Positions 1-7,129 of a stretch of 7,769 nt of DNA are shown piece after piece. The stretch is from an uncultured Prevotella sp. (GTDB lineage: Bacteria; Bacteroidota; Bacteroidia; Bacteroidales; Bacteroidaceae). The notes below the pieces were generated by a model. That model was given only the letters and a program-made list of their open reading frames with translations, was not told where the DNA came from and did not search any database. The DNA is taken from positions 1 to 7,769 of the forward strand of contig CALZAP010000053.1 of assembly GCA_945614335.1 (NCBI GenBank), read 5' to 3'. The stretch's first letter is position 1; every line of letters starts with the position of its first letter. The position numbers and the translations under genes were made by a program.

Positions 1-1833
1 TTGGAGCATGAAACGGCTCATCTCGCCTGTGGAGGTGCCGTCGGCACTGTTGTTGTAGACGAGGGTGACGTCGGTGGCGCGCTGCAGCAGGCGGTAGAAG
101 TAGTAGGCGTAGATGGCCACCTTGTGGTCGATGGTGGTGAGCCCGTGGGCTTTCCTTATGCTGTAGGGAATGAAGGAAGTGTCGTTGACACCCTTGGGCA
201 TGTTTCCTTCGTTGCACGATAGGACCAGGAGATGGTCGAAGTCGAGGTTACGGGTTTCAAGCACACCCATGAACTGCACTCCTTCTGCCGGTTCGCCGTG
301 GAACGGAATGCTTGAGGTTTGCAGCACCTGGCGCATGAGGCGTCTAAGGGTGACAATGTCGACAGTGAGGTCGCCTGAATCCACAAGACCGTAGAGACGG
401 TTGACAATGCTGTAGATACGAAACAGTGACTCCTGGAAAAACTGGTCGTGGGTGTCGGTGGCATTGCCGGCAATGTGTTTGAAGACTTGGAGCAACCAGT
501 GTAACACACTGCCGGTGAAAGGCTTTTCAGATGTCTCAAACGGACTGAAGAGAAGCATCAGACCGTCGTCTTTTGACAAGATGTCGGCACTGATGAAGAA
601 AAGGCGGTTGCTGCCGTTTAGTTCGCCGAAAAGTTCCTGGGAGGCTTGAGAGATGTAGGTGATGTAGGGATGTTTGAGCACCTTGTTGACATAACGCAGG
701 CGGTATAGTCCGCGCTGGGTTACAAACCCGTCGGTGCGCAAGTCGAGGAGCATGGACACCAAGGAGCAGAAGGGCGACTGGGCGAGGGGATAGCCAGTGG
801 TGATGTTCACCTTTGTGGCTTCTTCCGGTATGTTGTGTACCACAGCCTGCAGAAGGCCTTCGTTGCAGAGCACCACGGCTGTCTTCCTGCCGTCGGCTAT
901 GCGGTTGTTTTGACGTAGCCAGTCGGCAGAATAGATGGCCTGCACATTCTCTGTGGGGGCGGAGATGTATGTGATGTCCTTTGGATTGTCGAAATTGCTG
1001 TATATGGTGTTGTTGTGGATGTCGAGCTCATTGGGGAAGTCGCTGAGATATGAACCGATGTAATGGCCTGCCTCGTTGTAGCGGTGGTGCTGCGGGTCGG
1101 GCATGTAGTAATGGTCGAAGTCCCAATAGAAGAACGCCTTTTTCTCGTTTTCCAGACGTTTGAACAATTTCTGTTCCACACGTTGGAGAAGGTTGAAGCC
1201 CACGAAGATGTAGCGGTCGTAGCCAAAGGCGAGGTTTTCGTCGCATGCCACCTTGCGGTAAAGGGCACCCTCGTATGCCAAGCCCTGGGAAGCGAGACGG
1301 CTGTTGAAGTCGACATAGATGTCGTGGAATCGGTTCCAAAGCGTAAGGAAGCGACGCTTGAGTTCTGTGGACTTGTCGGGATTAAAGTTACTGAAGAAGC
1401 GTTTGAGCATTTCTGCTTGTTCCTCAGTGATATATGAAATGTCGTCGAGTTCGTGAAGGTCGCTCACGTTCTTGAAAATCATACTTGCGTCGGCAAGATT
1501 CTTGTCGATGTCGTCGAAGTCGGAGAGCATTATCTGTCCCCAGGAATAGAAATGATCGAGTGTCTCTTCACTGCCCGTAACCTTCTGAAAACTCTTGTGG
1601 AGGTCGCAGACGAGTTTAATCGGGTCGGCAATGACAAGCCGTGTGTGGCTGCGGAAGAGCTCGCTGATGGTGAGATAGGCGGGGCTCCACATGGGTCCGT
1701 CGACTTGGCGTGCGAGATGGTCGTTGAAGAAAAGGCGGGCACGCTTGTTGGGGAAGATGACGGCTGTGCGCGCGAGGTTGCTGCCGAATTTGCCTACTAT
1801 GTCTTCGGCTACTATTTCGAGAAATGATTTCAT
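1..1833 (-). CDS. addB: AddB-like PD-(D/E)XK nuclease family protein, 3' end cut off by the window edge
   Basis: The frame is open for 611 codons from an ATG at 1833-1831 to the left edge with no stop, so the C-terminus is missing. It resembles the AddB-like partner of Bacteroidetes RecB-type helicases. Family-like stretches include FPNKRARLFF (residues 27-36), FVGFNLLQRVE (210-220), VNITTGYPL (342-350), GVLETRNLDFDHLLVLSCNEG (523-543, here split as GVLETRNLDF and DHLLVLSCNEG) and GEMSRFML (603-610). In AddB proteins a C-terminal PD-(D/E)XK nuclease, often with an iron-sulfur cluster, cuts one strand during double-strand-break resection; that part would lie beyond the window. No Walker A (GxxxxGKT/S) is visible near the N-terminus, so this subunit is probably not a motor. 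The start is fixed by the overlap with the upstream helicase stop and by a strong Shine-Dalgarno sequence. The family call is confident; the name addB is by analogy and gene order. Confidence 0.86.
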   Translation of the reverse strand, partial: MKSFLEIVAEDIVGKFGSNLARTAVIFPNKRARLFFNDHLARQVDGPMWSPAYLTISELFRSHTRLVIADPIKLVCDLHKSFQKVTGSEETLDHFYSWGQIMLSDFDDIDKNLADASMIFKNVSDLHELDDISYITEEQAEMLKRFFSNFNPDKSTELKRRFLTLWNRFHDIYVDFNSRLASQGLAYEGALYRKVACDENLAFGYDRYIFVGFNLLQRVEQKLFKRLENEKKAFFYWDFDHYYMPDPQHHRYNEAGHYIGSYLSDFPNELDIHNNTIYSNFDNPKDITYISAPTENVQAIYSADWLRQNNRIADGRKTAVVLCNEGLLQAVVHNIPEEATKVNITTGYPLAQSPFCSLVSMLLDLRTDGFVTQRGLYRLRYVNKVLKHPYITYISQASQELFGELNGSNRLFFISADILSKDDGLMLLFSPFETSEKPFTGSVLHWLLQVFKHIAGNATDTHDQFFQESLFRIYSIVNRLYGLVDSGDLTVDIVTLRRLMRQVLQTSSIPFHGEPAEGVQFMGVLETRNLDFDHLLVLSCNEGNMPKGVNDTSFIPYSIRKAHGLTTIDHKVAIYAYYFYRLLQRATDVTLVYNNSADGTSTGEMSRFMLQ

Positions 1834-1846
1834 AATGTTACCTCCT
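1830..1846 (-). promoter_or_regulatory. Shine-Dalgarno and ATGA stop/start overlap for addB
   Basis: On the minus strand AGGAGG (1846-1841) lies 7 nt before the ATG at 1833-1831, and the TGA stop of the upstream helicase gene (1832-1830) overlaps that ATG as ATGA. The ribosome-binding site is embedded in the last codons of the helicase gene. This arrangement is typical of translational coupling, where ribosomes finishing the first gene start the second, and would keep the two subunits in balance. A textbook Shine-Dalgarno sequence is notable in Bacteroidetes, where most genes lack one. Confidence 0.8.
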
Positions 1847-4800
1847 CAATGATATTATTATATACAAACCAAAGGTAGCCTTTGACGTTGGCATGGCCCA
1901 TGGCACGAAGTTGGTTCATGTAGTCGCGTACCTGTACAAGGTATTTCGGTTGCCTATTGCCGAATTTGAAGTCGATGACGGTAATCGTGTCGCCGTTGAC
2001 CACCACACGGTCGGGGCGGCACTCCACCACCTTGTCTGTACTTGGGTCGTAAGAGAGAATAGTACATTCGTTGTATACCTTGTTGGCGGGTGAGAACCAG
2101 TCTGCCACACGCGGGTCCTGCAGTCGCTTGTGAAGTATTTTAAGTATGTCAGACTTTGACTTTTCGATGGTGTCGAGCAGTCCTTCCGCCTCTATTTCGT
2201 CCACGGCGTTGTTGATGTCGTCAGACGTGTTTATGCGGGAGAAGACATTGTGCATGATGCAGCCGAGCTTGATATAGCCGTGTTCGTCGCCATCGTTGCC
2301 AACAAACTCCATGCTCTTGTTGCTTTGCCTGAACTCCGCGCGGCATTGATGTTCGGAATAACGCACTTCGAGCGGCTCTGCCTTGGCGAGCATGACGTTC
2401 TGTGACTTCTCGTCGGAACGGGTCTCTGGAATGTCGAGCGTGCCGAAGGTGAAACAGATGTCGGCCTTCTCGTCTTCAACACCATTGAGCGTGGCACCGG
2501 AAAGCTGTTTAGTGACCACGGGGAGGCACTTCTCTATGAGCGTAGAGCGGCTGGATTTAGTATTGCGACGGCCATAGACGAAGAGGTTGCGTCCGGCACG
2601 GGTGAATGCCACATAGAGAAGGTTGAGGTTGTCGACAGTGTTCTGGAGGTTTTCGGTAAGATAGTCATCCTCGAACACCGTGCCCAACAAGGCATTGGAA
2701 CTATAGTCGACGGGCACCAACGGGAGCTGGCTGTAGGGCTGTTCCTTAGGCTGACACCAAATGACATTGGCGCGCTCGAGTGCCCAGTCGCAGAAGGGCA
2801 CGATGACATTATCGTATTCAAGTCCCTTGCTCTTGTGGATAGAAAGTATGCGCACTCCGTCGACTTCGTCGCCACGGATGTTTTTGTTACAGATGGAATT
2901 GTTCCATTCGTTGACGAAGGTGTCGATGTCTGTGGTGGTGTCGATAGTGAACCGGTTCAGTTCGTCGAGGAAGGCACAGATATATCCTGTCTGGCCTTCA
3001 ATATCCTTGACAGAGAATAGACGCAGGAGCTCTTTGGCAAGGTCGTAGAGAGGCATGAGCAGGAGTTGTTCCCGGTTGTTAAGGAAGTCTTCCGGAAGCA
3101 GTGTGGAGAGGTCGCCATTAGATATGAAGATGTTGTTGAGGTCGGCATTTTCCTTTATCACATACTGCTGGTAAAGCGCGGCAAGTGAATGGCGCGAGAG
3201 AGCATCGTCGGGATGTGTAAGAAGATACATGGCGAGCACCACTATTTTCACCGCTATGGAGGAACCAAGCCTGAATGCCTCGTCGGACACAATCCTCACC
3301 TCTGGACAGTTTTCGGCGAAATAGTCCGCCACAAGGGGGATGGAGGCGTTGACCCTGACGAGGATGGCGATGTCGGCCTGTCGTACACCGCTGTCGAGAA
3401 GGTCACAGACATTGGACACCACTTCTTCGAGGGTATTCTGCTGGTAGTTGTTGGAAGGGAAGAGTTTTACTATTACCTGTCCTTTCACCTCGTCTTTTTT
3501 CCATTTCTGGCTAACATCGGAGTAAGCCCTTTTAAGCTGTTGGGCATTGACTGCAGACTTTTCCTCCTTTGCCTTCTGCTCCATTTCGGCGGCAGTGACA
3601 AAGAAATGGTTGTTGAAGTCGACGACATTTGCCATGGAACGGAAGTTGATGTCGAGGTTCTCTACATCGACAGTTTCGTAATGGCCGGGAAATTCGTTTT
3701 CTATATCGTTGAGAAGCCTCCAGTCGCCCGCCCTCCATCGATAGATGCTTTGCTTCACGTCGCCGACGATGAGGTTTTGGCTGCCCACATGGCTCATACA
3801 CTCCAGTAGCAACACCTTAAAATTCTTCCACTGCACGACACTTGTGTCTTGAAACTCGTCGATCATGATGTGTTCCAGGCGAGTGCCTATTTTCTCAAAC
3901 ACGAAGGGCGAGTCGTCGTCGCTGATGAGCGAGTGGAGCAGGTGTTGGGTGTCGGAGAGAAGAAAGCGTCCTGCCTCGTCATTCATGGTCCTTACGCTCT
4001 GCTCTATGACGTTGAGCAGACGTAGCTTGTAGAGATGGCGGAGGGTGAGGGTAGCCGACTGGAAGCGCCGCCACTGGATGGGATTTTGGTCAAGAGCGTC
4101 TTTCAGCAGGTTGTTGAGCGTAGATTCCACGAGAGGCATTATCATGGTCCTTAGTGCGCTTTTGGCAGATACCCATTTTTCTGCTTTGTCCACAGCGTCC
4201 TTTGCCCTTTGGAACTTTTTGTCAGGACCGGCAGGGCCTTCCTTGATATTAAGGAATAGTCCGCACACACCGCTTTTGCCAAAAGAGAAATCGTCGACAG
4301 AGAGTCCGGCTTGGTCGATTGTCTCGAAGAACGACTTGGCTATGTCCTGCATAACCTTTTTGGCCTGGTCTCTTTCGTCTTTCAGTGTCTTGATGTATTT
4401 GGTGAAGAAAGACTTGTCTTTCATGGCCTTGAACATGGCCTTGTTGTTGTCTTTGTAGAAATCCTTGAAGATGGTGAGACCGAAAGACTTTATCTGTCCG
4501 ATTACATTCCAGCCCTTGTCTTCAAGCATGTTGTCGTAGATATAGTCCATAATCCACTGCATCACATCGTCGTCGATGGCGAGGTCTTCAATCATTTTGT
4601 CCACGGCGAGGTCTTCCACCTCCTTGTCATTGAGTTCGATGCGCAGGTTGGCTGTGAGGTCGAGTTCGCGTGCCAGGTTTCGTAACACACTTTGGAAGAA
4701 GGAGTCGATGGTTTCGACACGGAAGAAACTGTAGTTGTGTATGAGCAGGTAGAGGGCTGTCTTCACCTGTTTCCTGAGATATTCCACGTCACAGCCTAAT

Positions 4801-5036
4801 TCCTCTGTGAGCTTATTTGTATAATTTTTCGAATCTGGATACTGGTGCCAAATGCCGTATAGCTGGCTGAGAATGCGCATCTTCATCTCTTCCGTTGCCT
4901 TGTTTGTGAAGGTGACGGCGAGGATGTTTCGATATTGCGTGGGGTTTTCCACGAGCAACTTGATGTAATGTGTGGCAAGGGTGAAGGTCTTTCCGCTTCC
5001 CGCGCTTGCCTTGTAAACGGTCAATGTATTTGACAT
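1830..5036 (-). CDS. addA: UvrD/RecB-family helicase with C-terminal PD-(D/E)XK nuclease (AddA-like)
   Basis: This 1068-residue protein is an ATP-driven DNA helicase and exonuclease of the AddA/RecB type, expected to unwind and degrade DNA ends at double-strand breaks in the cytoplasm. All superfamily 1A motifs are visible: Walker A ASAGSGKT (10-17), motif Ia VTFTNKATEEM (41-51), Walker B IDEFQDTS (392-399), motif III VGDVKQSIYRWR (424-435), motif IV NFRS (464-467), motif V HKSKGLEYDNV (734-744) and motif VI LLYVAFTRA (806-814). The C-terminal nuclease also looks intact: GCIMH (925-929), RPDR (1007-1010, Asp1009), IDFKFG (1021-1026, Asp1022 and Lys1024) and QVRDYM (1035-1040). It is shorter than Firmicutes AddA (about 1200 residues or more) but is not broken. 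The ATG at 5036 begins 6 codons before the first beta strand and leads straight into Walker A. No Shine-Dalgarno sequence precedes it. It overlaps the AddB-like gene by 4 nt. Function is confident; addA rather than recB is inferred from the AddB-like partner. Confidence 0.93.
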   Translation of the reverse strand: MSNTLTVYKASAGSGKTFTLATHYIKLLVENPTQYRNILAVTFTNKATEEMKMRILSQLYGIWHQYPDSKNYTNKLTEELGCDVEYLRKQVKTALYLLIHNYSFFRVETIDSFFQSVLRNLARELDLTANLRIELNDKEVEDLAVDKMIEDLAIDDDVMQWIMDYIYDNMLEDKGWNVIGQIKSFGLTIFKDFYKDNNKAMFKAMKDKSFFTKYIKTLKDERDQAKKVMQDIAKSFFETIDQAGLSVDDFSFGKSGVCGLFLNIKEGPAGPDKKFQRAKDAVDKAEKWVSAKSALRTMIMPLVESTLNNLLKDALDQNPIQWRRFQSATLTLRHLYKLRLLNVIEQSVRTMNDEAGRFLLSDTQHLLHSLISDDDSPFVFEKIGTRLEHIMIDEFQDTSVVQWKNFKVLLLECMSHVGSQNLIVGDVKQSIYRWRAGDWRLLNDIENEFPGHYETVDVENLDINFRSMANVVDFNNHFFVTAAEMEQKAKEEKSAVNAQQLKRAYSDVSQKWKKDEVKGQVIVKLFPSNNYQQNTLEEVVSNVCDLLDSGVRQADIAILVRVNASIPLVADYFAENCPEVRIVSDEAFRLGSSIAVKIVVLAMYLLTHPDDALSRHSLAALYQQYVIKENADLNNIFISNGDLSTLLPEDFLNNREQLLLMPLYDLAKELLRLFSVKDIEGQTGYICAFLDELNRFTIDTTTDIDTFVNEWNNSICNKNIRGDEVDGVRILSIHKSKGLEYDNVIVPFCDWALERANVIWCQPKEQPYSQLPLVPVDYSSNALLGTVFEDDYLTENLQNTVDNLNLLYVAFTRAGRNLFVYGRRNTKSSRSTLIEKCLPVVTKQLSGATLNGVEDEKADICFTFGTLDIPETRSDEKSQNVMLAKAEPLEVRYSEHQCRAEFRQSNKSMEFVGNDGDEHGYIKLGCIMHNVFSRINTSDDINNAVDEIEAEGLLDTIEKSKSDILKILHKRLQDPRVADWFSPANKVYNECTILSYDPSTDKVVECRPDRVVVNGDTITVIDFKFGNRQPKYLVQVRDYMNQLRAMGHANVKGYLWFVYNNIIEEVTL

Positions 5037-5043
5037 ATATATT

Positions 5044-5074
5044 GGAGTTAAAGGAGTTCAAGGAGTTCAAGGAG
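5044..5074 (-). repeat. 9-nt tandem repeat in the leader of addA
   Basis: The 42-nt gap between the DUF5686-like stop codon and the addA ATG is mostly a tandem repeat. On the plus strand the units are GGAGTTAAA (5044-5052), GGAGTTCAA (5053-5061), GGAGTTCAA (5062-5070) and a partial GGAG (5071-5074). Transcription runs the other way, so the mRNA carries repeated AACUCCUU-like units and no Shine-Dalgarno sequence before AUG. The plus-strand reading looks like repeated Shine-Dalgarno sites, but no gene starts on that strand here. Its role is unknown. Slippage could change the leader length. Confidence 0.85.
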
Positions 5075-5078
5075 GTGG

Positions 5079-7115
5079 TTACCACTTCCGGAACAACTCG
5101 AATGTGAACTTTGTGCCGAACTTCTGGAACTGGTCGTTGAGGAAGCTGGCGAAGAAGCCAAGGGAGATGAACCTCGTGGTGAACCCATAGCCAAGTTCGA
5201 AGTAGGGGCGTGTCTTCTCGAGCTGTACAAAGCTGAAATAGACTCGTTCGGCCTCTATGATTCTTCCGGCAAGCGGAAGGCGCGTCATGAGCAGTAGAGG
5301 AGAGTCGTAGGAGATGTTGGTGCGGAAATAGTATTTCGACGCGTTATACCACTGACTGTTGAGCAGTTGACATTCGCCTGTCCAGTCGTCGTCCCAACCT
5401 CCCGGCAGATAGTCTTCATGGAAGTTGACGAAGTCGACGAAGTAGGTTGTTGACTGATTGGTGTAAAAACCACCTCCCACTCTCGCATTGAACCGTTTCA
5501 GTGAGCTGTATCTCCTTCTTAGCGACGCGTCGATTTCCCAGCGTTCGTACTCCATGTTTGAGGCAAGGATTCCGGAGACACATCTTTCATAGTTGACAGA
5601 GAACATGGGCCATGAGTTGCTTGGCTGATATTTCAGTGTCAGAGACGGGGCAAAGCCGTTGTAAACCGTGGGTTGCCCCGTGGCCGCCATGCCCGCCTTG
5701 TTTACAGCGCTGCGGTGGTGGTAAACCAATGCAGGCATGAGTTCGAACTGGTCGGTTGCTGCAATGTTGCATGAAATTTGATAGCGATTGTCGTTGAAAT
5801 AGTGGAGTTCGAGAGATGAAAAGTCGATGGTGTCGCGATGCTGTTCGTTCAGTACATCGAGTACGGAAGAGTTGGCGATGCGGTTGCCGTTAGACACCTC
5901 TACCTCTAACCATCCGTTGCGTTTAGGATTGAAGTCGAAATGCAGGTTGTTATAAAAATAGAATTGCTCGATCTTGAAGTTGTAACCCACCCGGGCATTG
6001 AACCTGAGTTTGCGTTTCTCGTTGAACTTGTATTCAGCACCGGCAGCAAGCTTATAGGCAAGGCCACGACTGTTGCTATAGCTGACATACTGAGGGTTGA
6101 TGAGTGGCGAGATGCGGAAATATCCGTTTTCGTTTTCTGCGCGTATGCTGCTCAACATATTGTCTTCGAGAAGGTTCCATGCAACCTTTCCGATATTGTT
6201 CTTCTTTTTCTCCGACTCTTCAACAGTGATGGTGTCGGGCTTTATTCTGTCAGAAAAGAACCTGCCGTAGATAGAGATGTCGGTACTGTCGAGTGGTATT
6301 GGACGTATGGCGTTCAGCTCCTGCATGTTTGCACTGGACTTTACTGAGTCGGGTAGGGTATGATGACAGCCATAAACGTTGGTCAGTGTGGAGCACATGA
6401 CATTGCCAAGGAACTTGAACGTGGTGTTGATGACACATTCTTTCGGCATGAGGGCAAGAGGGTCGGTGGCAGGACGGTCAAAATTGGTCACGATGTCAAA
6501 ACGAAGCATGTCGTACTCTCCCTTAAAGCGTGTGTAGGTGATGCGGCCTGTGGCATGTTCCACAAGAGCAAAACCGGAAATGAGTTGGGTGTTGTTGCTT
6601 CTTGGCTTGAAGGTGATCAACCACGAGTCTTCGCTCACCTCACTGATGGTGTAGCGGTAATAGATTCTGTTGCTTCTATGGAAAGGGGAGAGCACATGGC
6701 CATGAAACATCGAAACGCCGTAGACATCGGGCACGGAATAGCTTCGAAGTATTGACATGGTAGTGGAACGGTGAGGTACTGTCGAGACATATATCTGTCG
6801 ATCCAAGTCATAGTCCTTTATGGTGTTGAACCTTATCTTGCCGTAGGATTCCATGATATACTCCCTTTCGCCAGAAGCAATATGAAAAAGGGTGGGGACA
6901 CACATCAGCGTGAAGTTGCGCCGTGGAGTGGTGATGACGAGTTTATGATAGGTATTTGTGGTGGTGTCGTTTAGTTCCAGGTCGTAAGCGTCCTTATAGT
7001 CGAACACCTTTTCAAGAAGAAGGTCTTCGTTATGTTCGGCACAAATAACAATATTGGGCATGCCAAAGAGCATGCCCAATATCATCAAAACGCTTATGAT
7101 AAAACTGTTTTTCAA
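5079..7115 (-). CDS. DUF5686-like outer-membrane beta-barrel protein
   Basis: This 678-residue protein most resembles the DUF5686 family, whose function is not established. Residues 1-26 look like a signal peptide: Lys2, then a hydrophobic run to an Ala26 cleavage site. The middle section VYGVSMFHGHVLSPF (131-145), followed by YRYTISEVSEDSWLITFKP (153-171), matches the family pattern of a soluble domain recording conversion of substrate or fold. From about residue 330 to the end there are alternating polar and hydrophobic strands rich in Tyr, Phe and Asn, such as LRFNARVGYNF (370-380) and YFELGYGFTTRFISLGFF (638-655). The chain ends in Trp, as outer-membrane barrels often end in an aromatic residue. 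Many family members carry an N-terminal carboxypeptidase-regulatory-like domain and are about 800 residues long; I do not see that domain here. The assigned start is TTG, 11 nt after the rpoD stop. An ATG at 7085 would leave a poor signal peptide. Outer-membrane location is fairly sure; the family name is from memory of its patterns. Confidence 0.75.
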   Translation of the reverse strand: MKNSFIISVLMILGMLFGMPNIVICAEHNEDLLLEKVFDYKDAYDLELNDTTTNTYHKLVITTPRRNFTLMCVPTLFHIASGEREYIMESYGKIRFNTIKDYDLDRQIYVSTVPHRSTTMSILRSYSVPDVYGVSMFHGHVLSPFHRSNRIYYRYTISEVSEDSWLITFKPRSNNTQLISGFALVEHATGRITYTRFKGEYDMLRFDIVTNFDRPATDPLALMPKECVINTTFKFLGNVMCSTLTNVYGCHHTLPDSVKSSANMQELNAIRPIPLDSTDISIYGRFFSDRIKPDTITVEESEKKKNNIGKVAWNLLEDNMLSSIRAENENGYFRISPLINPQYVSYSNSRGLAYKLAAGAEYKFNEKRKLRFNARVGYNFKIEQFYFYNNLHFDFNPKRNGWLEVEVSNGNRIANSSVLDVLNEQHRDTIDFSSLELHYFNDNRYQISCNIAATDQFELMPALVYHHRSAVNKAGMAATGQPTVYNGFAPSLTLKYQPSNSWPMFSVNYERCVSGILASNMEYERWEIDASLRRRYSSLKRFNARVGGGFYTNQSTTYFVDFVNFHEDYLPGGWDDDWTGECQLLNSQWYNASKYYFRTNISYDSPLLLMTRLPLAGRIIEAERVYFSFVQLEKTRPYFELGYGFTTRFISLGFFASFLNDQFQKFGTKFTFELFRKW
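7051..7082 (-). repeat. Perfect 13-bp inverted repeat inside the signal-peptide coding region
   Basis: The arms ATATTGGGCATGC (7051-7063) and GCATGCCCAATAT (7070-7082) are exact reverse complements around a 6-nt loop (7064-7069). In the mRNA the hairpin begins 33 nt after the TTG start of the DUF5686-like gene and 44 nt after the rpoD stop codon, and is followed by a moderately U-rich stretch (UGUUAUUUGUG). It resembles an intrinsic terminator or attenuator that lies within a coding sequence, where it encodes ILGMLFGMPNI. The inverted repeat is certain; attenuation of read-through from rpoD is inference. Confidence 0.6.
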
Positions 7116-7129
7116 GCTCTACATTACTA
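7113..7129 (-). other. Junction with tandem stops and an ATG-TAG start-stop ahead of a TTG start
   Basis: Reading the minus strand, rpoD ends with TAG (7129-7127) followed directly by an in-frame TAA (7126-7124). The last A of that TAA begins an ATG (7124-7122), which is followed immediately by TAG (7121-7119), then AGC and the TTG (7115-7113) used as the start of the DUF5686-like gene. The ATG is in the same frame as the TTG, three codons upstream, so the only thing preventing an ATG start is the amber codon at position 2. No good Shine-Dalgarno sequence is present. Confidence 0.75.

Noticed and set aside
897..1316. A 139-codon minus-strand frame rich in Thr and Ser
   Set aside because: It is a shifted frame within the AddB-like gene. 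Its low-complexity Thr/Ser/Arg composition is typical of an out-of-frame translation.
1063..1827. Two 124-codon plus-strand open frames within the AddB-like region
   Set aside because: The minus-strand frame here is continuous for 611 codons and carries recognisable AddB-like motifs. The plus-strand frames are its mirror.
3189..3809. A 206-codon open frame on the plus strand
   Set aside because: It lies wholly antisense to the conserved helicase gene. Its translation shows no recognisable domain, and its openness follows from the codon usage of the real gene.
5044..5074. The GGAG repeats as ribosome-binding sites for a plus-strand gene
   Set aside because: No plausible plus-strand coding sequence follows. 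The downstream region is the antisense of the DUF5686-like gene.
5044..5074. The tandem repeat as a small CRISPR array
   Set aside because: The units are 9 nt long with no spacers, and there are no cas genes nearby.
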